The position numbers and the translations under genes were made by a program. DNA of 64,000 nt from Pseudomonas sp. S04 (lineage in GTDB: Bacteria > Pseudomonadota > Gammaproteobacteria > Pseudomonadales > Pseudomonadaceae): the NCBI RefSeq assembly GCF_009834545.1, contig NZ_CP019427.1:5577001-5641000 (forward strand), read 5' to 3'. The notes below the pieces were generated by a model that searched no databases, had not been told where the DNA came from, and saw only the letters and a program-made list of their open reading frames with translations. The number at the start of each line of letters is the position of its first letter. Within the stretch, counting starts at the first letter, position 1. Below, in pieces: positions 35,765 to 44,815 of this stretch.

Positions 35765-37699
35765 ATGAGTAAAACGGACGCCTTCACCCAGGCTGGGAAA
35801 ACCGCGGTGTTGCAGAACATCCAGGGCACCTTGCAGTTCCTGCAGCGGTTCCCGCCGTTCAACCAGATGGAACACGCGCACCTGGCATACCTGGTGGAGC
35901 AGTGCCAACTGCGTTTCTACGCGCCTGGCGACAGCATCATCAAGCCGGCCGACGGCCCGGTTGAGCACTTCTACATCGTCAAGCAGGGCCGAGTGGTCGG
36001 CGAACGTCCGCATAGCGCCAAGGGCGGCACCGAAACCACCTTCGAAATCACCACCGGCGAGTGTTTTCCCCTCGCCGCGCTGCTCGGTGAGCGGGCGACC
36101 CGCACCGAGCACCTGGCGGGCGAAGATACCTTTTGCCTGCAGTTGAACAAGCTGGCATTCATCAAGCTGTTTGCCCTTTCCAGCACCTTTCGCGACTTCG
36201 CCCTGCGCGGCGTCAGCAGCCTGCTGGACCAGGTCAACCAGCAAGTCCAGCAGAAGGCCGTGGAAACCCTCGGCACCCAGTACTCACTCAACACCCGCCT
36301 CGGCGAACTGGCGATGCGCCACCCCGTGACTTGTAGCCCGACCACGCCCCTGCGCGAAGCCGTGACCCTGATGCACGAGCAACAGGTCGGCAGCATCGTG
36401 ATCGTCGATGAACACAAGGCCCCCCTGGGGATTTTCACCCTGCGCGATTTGCGCCACGTGGTCGCCGACGGTACTCGCGACTTCGACCAGCCCATAGCCC
36501 GGCACATGACTCAGGCGCCGTTTTACCTGAGCCCGGACCACAGCGCATTCGACGCGGCCATTGCCATGACCGAACGGCACATTGCCCACGTCTGCCTGGT
36601 CAAGGACCAACGCCTGTGCGGCGTGGTCTCCGAGCGCGATCTGTTTTCCCTGCAGCGGGTCGACCTGGTGCACCTGGCACGGACCATTCGTAACGCGCCA
36701 CGGGTCGACAACCTGGTGGCGATTCGCGGTGAGATTGGTCAACTGGTCGAGCGCATGCTCGCCCACGGCGCCTCCTCGACCCAGATCACCCAAATCATCA
36801 CCCTGCTCAACGACCACACCGTGTGCCGGGTGATCGAGCTGACACTGGCGGAAAAAGGCGACCCGGGCATCCCCTTCAGTTGGTTGTGCTTCGGCAGTGA
36901 AGGCCGCCGCGAGCAAACCCTGCACACCGACCAGGACAACGGCCTGCTGTTCGAGGCGCGCGATGCTGCCCATGCCGCCGAGATCCGCGGCCGGCTACTG
37001 CCCATCGCCCAACAAATCAACCACAGCCTGGCGCTCTGCGGCTTCACCCTGTGCAAGGGCAACATCATGGCCGGCAATCCCGAGCTGTGCCTGTCCCGAG
37101 CCGAGTGGGCCAGGCGTTTCGCCGCCTTCATCCGCGAGGCCACCCCGCAGAACCTGCTGGGCTCGAGTATCTACTTTGACCTGCGGGTGGTTTGGGGCGA
37201 GGAGCAGGGTTGCGCGCAACTGCGTCGAGCCATCCTCGACCAGGTAGCCGACAATCGCCTGTTCCAGCGCATGCTGGCTGAGAATGCCTTGCGCCAGCGG
37301 CCACCGGTGGGGCGTTTGCGCGAGTTCGTCCTGAGCAAAAAGAGCGGCGAAAAAGCCACCCTCGACCTCAAGGTGCAGGGCCTGACGCCCTTCGTCGACG
37401 GCGCGCGCCTGTTGGCCCTGGCCAACGGCATTGAAACCAACAACACCCTGGAACGTTTCCGCGAGCTGGTGGCCAAGGAAATCATCGAGCCCCTGGACGG
37501 CGCTGCCTACGAAGAGGCCTATCACTTCATCCAGCAAACCCGCATGCAACAGCATCAGCGCCAGAGCCGCGAGAACCTGCCCTACTCCAACCGAGTCGAC
37601 CCGGACAGCCTCAATCACCTGGACCGGCGCATCCTGCGTGAATCCCTGCGCCAGGCCCAACGCCTGCAAAGCAGCCTCAGCCTGCGGTACCAGCTATGA
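35765..37699 (+). CDS. cNMP-binding/CBS-pair/nucleotidyltransferase (DUF294-type) protein
   Basis: A 644-residue cytoplasmic protein: cyclic-nucleotide-binding-like domain (about 20-130), two CBS domains (about 160-280; LAMRHPVTCSPTTPLREAV and MTQAPFYLSPDHSAFDAA), then a DUF294 nucleotidyltransferase-like domain with the signature GSEGRREQTLHTDQDNGLL and a DUF294 C-terminal domain. The family resembles GlnD-type sensors and often pairs with a DEDDh exonuclease, as here. ATG 35759 and 35765 are alternative starts, neither with a clear ribosome site. Its ligand and target are unknown. Confidence 0.8.
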   Translation: MSKTDAFTQAGKTAVLQNIQGTLQFLQRFPPFNQMEHAHLAYLVEQCQLRFYAPGDSIIKPADGPVEHFYIVKQGRVVGERPHSAKGGTETTFEITTGECFPLAALLGERATRTEHLAGEDTFCLQLNKLAFIKLFALSSTFRDFALRGVSSLLDQVNQQVQQKAVETLGTQYSLNTRLGELAMRHPVTCSPTTPLREAVTLMHEQQVGSIVIVDEHKAPLGIFTLRDLRHVVADGTRDFDQPIARHMTQAPFYLSPDHSAFDAAIAMTERHIAHVCLVKDQRLCGVVSERDLFSLQRVDLVHLARTIRNAPRVDNLVAIRGEIGQLVERMLAHGASSTQITQIITLLNDHTVCRVIELTLAEKGDPGIPFSWLCFGSEGRREQTLHTDQDNGLLFEARDAAHAAEIRGRLLPIAQQINHSLALCGFTLCKGNIMAGNPELCLSRAEWARRFAAFIREATPQNLLGSSIYFDLRVVWGEEQGCAQLRRAILDQVADNRLFQRMLAENALRQRPPVGRLREFVLSKKSGEKATLDLKVQGLTPFVDGARLLALANGIETNNTLERFRELVAKEIIEPLDGAAYEEAYHFIQQTRMQQHQRQSRENLPYSNRVDPDSLNHLDRRILRESLRQAQRLQSSLSLRYQL

Positions 37700-38403
37700 G
37701 CCTGTTTTCCTGGCTGCGTGCGGCCACCCCGACCCTGACCCTCGAACAGCAACAGCGCCTGGCACAACTGCCCAGCGCACCGACCCTGGACGATTGCAGC
37801 CTGCGCGAGCAACGCTGGGTGGTGCTCGACCTGGAAACCACCGGCCTGAACCTGAGCAAGGACCTGGTGCTGTCCATTGGCGCCGTGGTCATCGAAGATG
37901 GCGCGATCGATTTCAGCCAGCAGTTCGAGCGCACCCTGCAACGCCACGCGCACAAACTCGGTCCCAGCGTGTTGCTGCACGGCCTGGGGCCGAGCGCGAT
38001 TGCCGCCGGCAGCGATCCGGTGGACGCCCTGCTGGACTTCATGGAGTTTGTCGGCGACAGCCCGCTCCTGGCCTTCCATGCCCCCTTCGATCAACACATG
38101 CTTGGCCGCGCCTTGAAGGACAGCCTGGGTTATCGCCTGCAACATAAGTTTCTTGATGTTGCCGACATGGCTCCACTGCTCTGCCCCCAAGCGCACATCC
38201 GCGAAGCCGGCCTGGATGATTGGATCAACTGGTTCCAGTTGCAGATCTTCGAGCGCCACAACGCCAGCGCCGACGCCATGGCCACGGCCGAGCTGGCGTT
38301 GATCCTGTTCAGCCGGGCGCGGGCGCAACAGATTCACAGCCCGCTGGAGCTGCAACAACGGCTCAGCCAGTGGAAGCGACGCCAGCAAAAACACTCCTTT
38401 TAA
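37696..38403 (+). CDS. DEDDh-family 3'-5' exonuclease (DNA polymerase III epsilon-like)
   Basis: A 235-residue protein with the DEDDh exonuclease motifs: DLETTG (Exo I), LAFHAPFDQHML (Exo II) and HNASADAMATAELAL (Exo III, the H and D pair). The ATG overlaps the preceding stop by ATGA, so it is translationally coupled with the CBS protein. It resembles DnaQ but is not the replicative proofreader, lacking the C-terminal clamp and alpha-binding region in the usual form. The pair probably acts in one pathway, undefined so far. Confidence 0.85.
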   Translation: MSLFSWLRAATPTLTLEQQQRLAQLPSAPTLDDCSLREQRWVVLDLETTGLNLSKDLVLSIGAVVIEDGAIDFSQQFERTLQRHAHKLGPSVLLHGLGPSAIAAGSDPVDALLDFMEFVGDSPLLAFHAPFDQHMLGRALKDSLGYRLQHKFLDVADMAPLLCPQAHIREAGLDDWINWFQLQIFERHNASADAMATAELALILFSRARAQQIHSPLELQQRLSQWKRRQQKHSF

Positions 38404-38469
38404 TCCAGCTTTCGGCACAATCGACCCGACCAACGCCAATTGCGCACGGGCATGGGCTCTGAGACAATC

Positions 38470-38485
38470 GCGAATAATTCTCGTT
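38470..38485 (+). promoter_or_regulatory. Candidate Fur box upstream of the FecI-type sigma gene
   Basis: GCGAATAATTCTCGTT matches the pseudomonad Fur half-site pattern GATAATAATTCTCATT at 13 of 16 positions, 29 nt before the sigma-factor start. Iron control of FecI-type sigma genes by Fur is general; binding here is inferred. Confidence 0.6.
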
Positions 38486-38513
38486 AGTTTAAACGTGTAT
38501 TCGGTGAAGCCAT

Positions 38514-39032
38514 TTGTCGTCCGTCCAAAGCCCTCACAGTGAACTGGTTGGTGCGTTGTATCGCGACCATCGCGGTTGGCTATTGGCCTGGCTACGGCGC
38601 AACGTGGCCTGTCCCTCCAAAGCCGAAGACCTGAGCCAGGACACCTTCGTCCGCTTGCTCGGGCGCGAAGCGTTCAAGCAGCCCCGCGAACCCCGAGCCT
38701 TCCTGGTGGCGATCGCCAAGGGCCTGCTGTTCGACTATTTCCGTCGCGCCGCACTGGAACAGGCCTACCTCACTGAGTTGATGCTGATCCCCGAAGGCGA
38801 GCAACCCTCGGTGGAAGAACAGCAACTGATCCTCGAAGACCTCAAGGCCATCGACCGCCTGCTCGGCAAGCTGTCGAGCAAAGCCCGCGCCGCCTTCCTC
38901 TATAACCGCCTCGACGGCCTCGGCCATGCCGAAATCGCCGAGCGCCTGGGCGTCTCCGTGCCACGGGTGCGGCAGTACCTGGCCCAGGGCATCCGCCAGT
39001 GTTATGTGGCGCTGTACGGCGAGCCCGCTTGA
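38514..39032 (+). CDS. FecI-type ECF sigma factor
   Basis: A 172-residue iron-starvation sigma factor. Region 2 (ALYRDHRGWLLAWLRR; AEDLSQDTFVRLL) and region 4 (LSSKARAAFLYNRLDGLGHAEIAERLGVSVPRVRQYL) are clear. The start is TTG 38514, with GGTGA 6 nt upstream; no ATG or GTG is suitably placed. It is coupled to the FecR-type gene by a TTGA overlap. It should transcribe the TonB receptor downstream when the cognate ferric siderophore is bound. Confidence 0.92.
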   Translation: MSSVQSPHSELVGALYRDHRGWLLAWLRRNVACPSKAEDLSQDTFVRLLGREAFKQPREPRAFLVAIAKGLLFDYFRRAALEQAYLTELMLIPEGEQPSVEEQQLILEDLKAIDRLLGKLSSKARAAFLYNRLDGLGHAEIAERLGVSVPRVRQYLAQGIRQCYVALYGEPA

Positions 39033-39997
39033 GCCCGCTCAGCTCCAAGCCGGTCTCGGCGCGGGTACTCGACGCCGCCATCGCCTGGCAACTGTCTCTC
39101 GATTCCGGCGCCGGCAGTGCGGTGGAACGCGAGGAGTTCGCCAAATGGCACGCCGCCGATGAAGAACATGCTCGCGCCTGGCAGCAACTGGGCATGCTCG
39201 ATCAACGCTTCAGCGTGGCCAGTGGACCGGGTCGGGTAGCGCTGCTGCAATCGCGTGAAGGTATCCGGCGCCGGGTGCGCAAGCTGGGCAGCGGGATCGC
39301 CAGCGTCCTGCTGGTGATCGGCCTGGGATTGTTCGCCAGCGAACGCTACCTGCCCCTCGACTATTGGCTGGCCGACCAGCGCACCGCCACCGGCGAGCAA
39401 CGCACCCTGCGCCTCGCCGACGGCACGCTGATCAACCTCAACACCCACAGCGCGCTGGACGTGCGTTTTGATGAGAAGCAGCGCCGGATCGTCCTGCAGG
39501 AAGGGGAAATCCTCATTGAAACCGCACACAACGATACGCGCCCCTTCATCGTCGAAACCCGCGACGGCCAGATGCGTGCCCTCGGCACCCGGTTCCTGGT
39601 CAAGCGCGAAGACCACGGCACGCGCCTGAGCGTGTTGCAGTCCGCGGTGGCCGCACGCCCCGAGACCCTGGCTGACGAACAGATTCTCAAGGAAGGCCAG
39701 CAGGTGCTGATGCAGCGCGACGGCCTCGGCCCGCTGCTGGCGCTCAACCCCGGCAGCGACGCCTGGACTCGCGGCATGCTGGTGGTCGACAACGTCCGCC
39801 TCGAAGACCTGGTCCACGAACTCGATCGTTATCGCCCGGGCCACCTCGGCGTCGATCCGGCCGTCGCCGACCTGCGGATCACCGGCAGCTTCCCGCTGCA
39901 CAACACCGACCTGGCCCTCAGTGCCCTGCTGCCGACCCTGCCCGTGCAGATCGAGCAGCACACCTCGTGGTGGGTCACCGTGGTCGCCAAACCCTGA
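39029..39997 (+). CDS. FecR-type transmembrane sigma regulator
   Basis: A 322-residue protein: N-terminal cytoplasmic DUF4880-like segment (LDAAIAWQLSLDSG... EEFAKWHAADEEHARAWQQL), one membrane helix at about 90-110, and a periplasmic FecR domain (GEQRTLRLADGTLINLNTHSALDV...). It relays the receptor signal across the inner membrane and controls the sigma factor. The start is TTG 39029, overlapping the sigma stop; the product keeps the family N terminus. A strong terminator follows. Confidence 0.9.
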   Translation: MSPLSSKPVSARVLDAAIAWQLSLDSGAGSAVEREEFAKWHAADEEHARAWQQLGMLDQRFSVASGPGRVALLQSREGIRRRVRKLGSGIASVLLVIGLGLFASERYLPLDYWLADQRTATGEQRTLRLADGTLINLNTHSALDVRFDEKQRRIVLQEGEILIETAHNDTRPFIVETRDGQMRALGTRFLVKREDHGTRLSVLQSAVAARPETLADEQILKEGQQVLMQRDGLGPLLALNPGSDAWTRGMLVVDNVRLEDLVHELDRYRPGHLGVDPAVADLRITGSFPLHNTDLALSALLPTLPVQIEQHTSWWVTVVAKP

Positions 39998-40008
39998 GGG
40001 TTGAGGAC

Positions 40009-40033
40009 AGCCCCGGTAACCGGGGCTATTTTT
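40009..40033 (+). terminator. Intrinsic terminator after the FecR-type gene
   Basis: AGCCCCGG (40009-40016), loop TAA, CCGGGGCT (40020-40027), then ATTTTT. It separates the sigma/anti-sigma operon from the receptor gene. Confidence 0.9.
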
Positions 40034-40038
40034 CCTGA

Positions 40039-40055
40039 ATCGAAATTATTTCGAT
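40039..40055. promoter_or_regulatory. 17-bp palindrome in the receptor promoter region
   Basis: ATCGAAATTATTTCGAT has perfect 8-bp arms around one T, 74 nt before the receptor ATG. The region 40056-40128 should carry the FecI-type promoter, which I cannot place exactly. The palindrome may be an operator or part of that promoter. Confidence 0.4.
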
Positions 40056-40128
40056 CCGCCCCTATCACTTTTTCAATCTCGTTCGGCACATAGGCAATTG
40101 AGAAATATTTCCATTCAGGAGCCGCCGT

Positions 40129-42543
40129 ATGTCACGTTCGCTAGACACCTTGTTGCGCCCCAGTCTGTTGGCCCTGGCCATTGCCTTCGGCACCCCGCTG
40201 ACCAGCACCCTGCTGGTGGCCGCTGAACAGACGTCCAGCGTTCGCGCCTACAACCTGCCGGCCGCGCCCCTGGCCAGCACCCTGAACCAGATCGCCAGCC
40301 AGGCCGGCCTCGCCTTGAGCCTCAACCCGTCCCTGGCTGCCGGCAAGACCTCCGCCCCGGTCAACGGCCAGTACGACGCCGCCAGCGCCCTGAGCCAAGC
40401 CCTGCGCGGCACCGGCCTGCAACTGGAACAAAGCAGCGCCGGCACCTACAGCCTGGTAGCGGTTCCCGAGGGCGTGATGGCGCTGCCGGAAACCAGCGTG
40501 ATCGGTATCGAGGGCAGCGAAAGCGCCTGGGGCCCAGCCGCCGGTTTTGTAGCGACCCGCACCGCCGCCGGGACCAAGACCGACACCGCCATCGTCGAAG
40601 TGCCTCGCTCGATGACCGTGATCACCCGCGAGCAACTGGATGAACGCCAGGTGCTCAACCTCAATGACGCCCTGCGCTACACCGCAGGCGTACAGAGCAG
40701 CGGCTACGGCTCCGACTCCCGGGCCGACTGGCTGCGCGTACGTGGCTTCGACCCCTCCCAGTTCCTCGACGGCCTGCCACTGCCCAAGGGTTCGTTCTCC
40801 AACCCTAAAGTCGAACCCTGGAACCTGGAGCGCATCACTGTACTGCGCGGCCCGGCCTCCTCGGTCTACGGCCAGACGCCACCGGGCGGCATGCTCGATA
40901 TGGTCAGCCGCCGTCCGCAACTCGAAAGCGCGCACCAGATCGAAGCCCAGGCCGGCAGCAACGAACATAAGCAGATCAACTTCGACAGCACTGGCAAGAT
41001 CGACGACGAAGGCCAGTTTCTCTACCGCGTCAGTGGCGTGGTGCGCGACAGCAATGCGCCAGTCGACCACATCCCGGACAAGCGCTACAACATCGCCCCA
41101 AGCCTGACCTGGAACATCAATGAAGATGCGAGCCTGACCTTCATTTCCCAGTACACCCGCGACGACACCGGCATCACCGGTCAGTTTTTACCGCTGCAGG
41201 GCACCAAGCTCGGCTCACCGGCCGGGGATATCTCCCATCACAAGAACCTTGGCGAGCCGGACTGGGACTTCTATGACCGCACCTACTACGCCCTGGGATA
41301 TGCCTACGAACAGCGCCTGAACGACGTCTGGCAATTCCGTCAGAACCTGCGCTACACCAAGAGCGACCTGGAATTCCAGGCGGTCAACGTAGCCACCTTC
41401 AACGAAGTCGACGAGGCTGGCAACGTCAACCGCGAGTCGGGCATCGTCAACGAAGACATCAGCCAGTTCGCGGTCGACAACAACTTCCAGGCCGACTTCG
41501 ACACGGGTGCCATCCGCCATACCCTGTTGCTGGGCCTCGATCACCAGCGCGCCAATACCAACTACCAATGGCTGTACGGCATGGGCGTGCCACCGATCAA
41601 CGTCAACAACCCGATCTACGGCGCGGACATGTCTGGCGTCACGTACTTCGCCATGCAGGACTACAACCAGAAAACCCACCAGACCGGCCTTTACGTCCAG
41701 GACCAGATGGCCCTGGACAACTGGCGCCTGACCCTCGGCGGTCGTGAAGACTGGGTGCACACCGGCACCACCTTCCATAACAACAACGATGTCACCAACA
41801 CCCAGCGCGACAAGGCCTTCTCCGGCAACGTCGGCCTCAGCTACGTGTTCGACAACGGCGTGACGCCATACATTTCCTACACTGAGTCGTTCCAGCCGAG
41901 CATCGGCGCCAACGTCTCGGCCACCGAGGCGTTCAAGCCGACCGAAGGCCACCAGTACGAAGTCGGCGTGAAGTACCAGCCAGTGGGCAGCAAGAGCCTG
42001 TTGACGGCGGCGGTCTACGACCTGCGCCAGGAAAACGTCAGCGTCACCGAAGGCAGTATCACCCGCCAGGTTGGTGAGCTGAAGGTCCGCGGGCTGGAGC
42101 TGGAAGCGACCACCGAGGTCACCGACAACCTCAAGGTGATTGGTTCCTACACCTACACCGACACAGAAATCAGCAAAGGCCTGGAGAGCGAAGTCGGCAA
42201 CCGCATGGCGCTGATTCCGCGCAACCAGGCCACCCTGTGGGCTGATTACACCTGGCACGCCGGCGCGCTCGACGGCTTCGGCGTTGGAGGCGGGGTTCGC
42301 TACGTTGGCGACACCTACGGCAACACGGCCAATACCGATATCGCCCATGTCAGCTCCTACACCGTGTATGACGCCGCCGTCCATTACGACCTCGGCCGCC
42401 TGGACAAAACCATGAAGGGTGTCACGGTCGCCGTCGAAGCCAAGAACCTGTTCGACAAAGACTACCTGGCCAACTGTGATGGCTACTGGTGCTACTACGG
42501 TGATGAGCGCAACGTAGTCGCCAGCGTCAACTACAAGTTCTAA
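40129..42543 (+). CDS. TonB-dependent ferric-siderophore receptor with signalling domain
   Basis: An 804-residue outer-membrane receptor. A signal peptide (about 1-32) is followed by a secretin/TonB short N-terminal signalling domain (about 36-110, VRAYNLPAAPLASTLNQIASQ), a plug (TAIVEVPRSMTVITREQLDE; DWLRVRGFDPSQF) and a 22-strand barrel ending in VNYKF. The C-terminal CDGYWCYYGDER is typical of ferrichrome/ferrioxamine-type receptors such as FiuA, FhuA and FoxA. With the sigma and FecR genes it forms a cell-surface-signalling cassette like P. aeruginosa fiuIRA. Hydroxamate siderophore is the likely ligand. Confidence 0.9.
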   Translation: MSRSLDTLLRPSLLALAIAFGTPLTSTLLVAAEQTSSVRAYNLPAAPLASTLNQIASQAGLALSLNPSLAAGKTSAPVNGQYDAASALSQALRGTGLQLEQSSAGTYSLVAVPEGVMALPETSVIGIEGSESAWGPAAGFVATRTAAGTKTDTAIVEVPRSMTVITREQLDERQVLNLNDALRYTAGVQSSGYGSDSRADWLRVRGFDPSQFLDGLPLPKGSFSNPKVEPWNLERITVLRGPASSVYGQTPPGGMLDMVSRRPQLESAHQIEAQAGSNEHKQINFDSTGKIDDEGQFLYRVSGVVRDSNAPVDHIPDKRYNIAPSLTWNINEDASLTFISQYTRDDTGITGQFLPLQGTKLGSPAGDISHHKNLGEPDWDFYDRTYYALGYAYEQRLNDVWQFRQNLRYTKSDLEFQAVNVATFNEVDEAGNVNRESGIVNEDISQFAVDNNFQADFDTGAIRHTLLLGLDHQRANTNYQWLYGMGVPPINVNNPIYGADMSGVTYFAMQDYNQKTHQTGLYVQDQMALDNWRLTLGGREDWVHTGTTFHNNNDVTNTQRDKAFSGNVGLSYVFDNGVTPYISYTESFQPSIGANVSATEAFKPTEGHQYEVGVKYQPVGSKSLLTAAVYDLRQENVSVTEGSITRQVGELKVRGLELEATTEVTDNLKVIGSYTYTDTEISKGLESEVGNRMALIPRNQATLWADYTWHAGALDGFGVGGGVRYVGDTYGNTANTDIAHVSSYTVYDAAVHYDLGRLDKTMKGVTVAVEAKNLFDKDYLANCDGYWCYYGDERNVVASVNYKF

Positions 42544-42602
42544 GCCGCACCCCCTGATTGAAGGGCCACCCGTACGGTGGCCCTTGTCCATTTGGATGAC
42601 CG

Positions 42603-43733
42603 ATGAAAAGCAAAACCATCCGCCGCTGGTCCTTTATCCACACCTGGGCCAGCCTGATTTGCACGGCGTTCCTGCTGATGCTCGCCCTGACCGGCCTGCC
42701 GCTGATCTTTCATCACGAGATCGAACACCTGCTGGGCGATGCGCCCGTGCTGCGACAGATGCCGGCCGACACCCCGCATCTGGACCTGCAGCAACTGGTC
42801 GAAAAGGCCCAGGCCCATCGTCCCGACGAAGTCATGCAGTACTTCGGCTGGGATGAGGACGAGCCCAACGGCGTGATCGCGATCATGGCCAAGACCGCCG
42901 GCACCGAGCCCAACTTGTCCCACACCTACATGCTCGACGCCCGCACCGGCGAACCGGTGGCCATGCCCTCGGCCAACGGCGGGCTGATGATGGTCATCTT
43001 GCGCCTGCACGTCGACATGTTCGCCGGGCTGCCGGGCAAGTTGCTGCTGGCGTTCATGGGCATTCTGTTCGTGCTGGCGATCGTTTCCGGCGCGGTGCTG
43101 TACCTGCCGTTCATGCGCCGCCTGAAGTTCGGCACCGTGCGTCAGGACAAATCCACGCGCCTGCGCTGGCTCGATCTGCACAACCTGATCGGCGTCGTCA
43201 CCTTGACCTGGGCGCTGGTGGTGGGTGTCACCGGGGTGGTCAGCGCCTGCGCCGACCTGCTGATTGCGGCCTGGCGCAGCGAAGCCCTGAGCGCGATGAT
43301 CGAACCCTACCGCGACGCACCGCCCCTGACCCGCCTGGCACCCGCCAGCCAGTTGCTCGAGATTGCCCAGCGGGCCGCACCCGAGATGCAGACCGACTTC
43401 ATCGCCTTCCCTGGCACCCGTTTCTCCAGCGAACACCACTACGCGGTGTTCATGAAAGGCAATACCCACCTGACCTCCCACCTGCTGACCCCGGTGCTGA
43501 TCGACGCCAGTACCCTGCAAGTCACCGCGATCGCCGAACGACCGTGGTACATGGACGTCATGGGCATGTCGCAACCACTGCACTTCGGTGACTACGGTGG
43601 CATGCCGATGAAAATCCTCTGGGCGGCACTCGATGTACTGACCATCATCGTCCTCGGCAGCGGCCTGTACCTGTGGATAGTCCGGCGCCGGGCGGCAAAA
43701 CCGCTGGCCGTGGCCCAGGAGAGCACCCCATGA
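42603..43733 (+). CDS. PepSY-associated membrane protein (siderophore-iron reductase-like)
   Basis: A 376-residue inner-membrane protein with about four transmembrane helices (about 13-35, 140-168, 193-220, 340-362), each near conserved histidines (FIHTW, LRLHVDMF, DLHNLIG, LHFGDYGG). PepSY_TM proteins downstream of siderophore receptors are thought to reduce ferric siderophores in the periplasm. It starts 59 nt after the receptor and overlaps the next small gene by ATGA. Confidence 0.85.
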   Translation: MKSKTIRRWSFIHTWASLICTAFLLMLALTGLPLIFHHEIEHLLGDAPVLRQMPADTPHLDLQQLVEKAQAHRPDEVMQYFGWDEDEPNGVIAIMAKTAGTEPNLSHTYMLDARTGEPVAMPSANGGLMMVILRLHVDMFAGLPGKLLLAFMGILFVLAIVSGAVLYLPFMRRLKFGTVRQDKSTRLRWLDLHNLIGVVTLTWALVVGVTGVVSACADLLIAAWRSEALSAMIEPYRDAPPLTRLAPASQLLEIAQRAAPEMQTDFIAFPGTRFSSEHHYAVFMKGNTHLTSHLLTPVLIDASTLQVTAIAERPWYMDVMGMSQPLHFGDYGGMPMKILWAALDVLTIIVLGSGLYLWIVRRRAAKPLAVAQESTP

Positions 43734-43909
43734 GACCGCGCCAGTCGAACTTCTGGAAAGTCTTCGCCACCCCCACCGTGATTGCCCTGCTCAGTGCCGC
43801 AGGGTTGTTCGCGGCGCTATTGGGTGATGGGATCTGGGATGGCTTGAGCTGGATCGGCTTGGGCGTGCCGGCCGTTTTGGGACTTCGGGGGTTGTTGCGT
43901 AGGAGTTGA
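43730..43909 (+). CDS. Small membrane protein of the iron-uptake cassette
   Basis: A 59-residue protein, MRPRQSNFWKVFATPTVIAL at the start and GLRGLLRRS at the end, with two hydrophobic stretches (about 13-30 and 34-52). The ATGA overlap with the PepSY gene shows it is expressed with it. Similar short proteins follow PepSY genes in pseudomonads; function unknown. Confidence 0.75.
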   Translation: MRPRQSNFWKVFATPTVIALLSAAGLFAALLGDGIWDGLSWIGLGVPAVLGLRGLLRRS

Positions 43910-43963
43910 AATCTACTGTGTTTGAACGGGCTGAACACAAAGTAGATAAACAACCGCTAGCCC

Positions 43964-43989
43964 TGTGGGAGCGGGCGTGACCCCGCGAA
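43964..43989. repeat. Solo REP
   Basis: TGTGGGAGCGGGCGTGACCC followed by CGCGAA. It is a single, diverged REP without an inverted partner. The rest of the 43910-44082 gap shows no gene. Confidence 0.7.
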
Positions 43990-44082
43990 GGCGATTTCAC
44001 AGGCGCCATCAACCCCCTCGCCAGCCACGCCGGAACTGACTAGGCTAAGCCTCTGCTCCCCGATGATCGCCGAGGAATGCCC

Positions 44083-44712
44083 ATGTCCGCCCCCAGCATG
44101 ACCCTGTTCCACAACCCTGCCTCGCCCTTCGTGCGCAAAGTCATGGTGCTGCTGTACGAAACCGGACAACAAGACCGCGTGGCGTTGCAGGCCAGCGTGC
44201 TCACCCCGGTCAACCCGGACCTGAGCCTGATCGACGACAACCCCCTGGGCAAAATCCCGGCTCTGCGCCTGGCCGACGGCAACATCATTCACGACAGCCG
44301 GGTCATCCTCGACTACCTCGACCAGCAGCACGTCGGTAACCCGCTGATCCCCCGCGAAGGATCGGCGCGCTGGCGGCGCCTGACCCTCGCTTCGCTGGCC
44401 GACGGGATCATGGACGCGGCCGTGCTGGTGCGCTACGAAGTCGCCCTGCGTGCCCCAGAGAAGCACTGGGACGAATGGCTCGACGGCCAGCGCGAGAAAA
44501 TCCGCCGCGCCCTGGCATTGCTGGAAAAAGACGCCATCGCCGAGCTGACCTGCCACTTCGATGTGGCGGCAATCAGCGTCGCCTGCGCCCTGGGCTACCT
44601 GGACCTGCGCCACCCGGATCTGGATTGGCGCACATCGAATCCGCAACTCGCCGCCTGGTATGCCGACGTCAGCCAGCGCCCGTCGATGCTGGCGACTGCG
44701 CCGAAGGTGTGA
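44083..44712 (+). CDS. Glutathione S-transferase-family protein
   Basis: A 209-residue cytosolic GST: thioredoxin-fold N-terminal domain (TLFHNPASPFVRKVMVLLYETG; NPLGKIPALRLADG; DSRVILDYLD is the glutathione-contacting ESxxI-type motif with D in place of E) and a helical C-terminal domain. The start ATG 44083 lies 6 nt after GAGGA; ATG 44077 has no room for a ribosome site. Its last 10 nt plus the following sequence reappear as a relic at 45923, evidence for the tandem duplication described in the findings. Confidence 0.88.
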   Translation: MSAPSMTLFHNPASPFVRKVMVLLYETGQQDRVALQASVLTPVNPDLSLIDDNPLGKIPALRLADGNIIHDSRVILDYLDQQHVGNPLIPREGSARWRRLTLASLADGIMDAAVLVRYEVALRAPEKHWDEWLDGQREKIRRALALLEKDAIAELTCHFDVAAISVACALGYLDLRHPDLDWRTSNPQLAAWYADVSQRPSMLATAPKV

Positions 44713-44728
44713 AGCCAGCAAGGCCCAG

Positions 44729-44815
44729 TACCTAGCAGTTCTGCTAGTAGGCAAAACCAAAAAAACCTCCGATGCTGAAGGTCCCGCTTTTGGGACCTTG
44801 CACGGAGCCCAGTCG
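44729..44815 (+). promoter_or_regulatory. Conserved Rhs leader, copy 1
   Basis: Contains the palindrome CTAGCAGTTCTGCTAG at 44732-44747, an 8-bp hairpin AAGGTCCC (44778-44785)/GGGACCTT (44792-44799), and the ribosome site in TGCACGGAG 8 nt before the ATG. The palindrome starts exactly 84 nt before the start codon, as in the other two copies. Confidence 0.75.

Noticed and set aside
44714..44815. Insertion-sequence ends or attachment site at the Rhs leader palindrome
   Set aside because: No transposase or integrase gene and no target-site duplication; position relative to the ATG fits a leader better.
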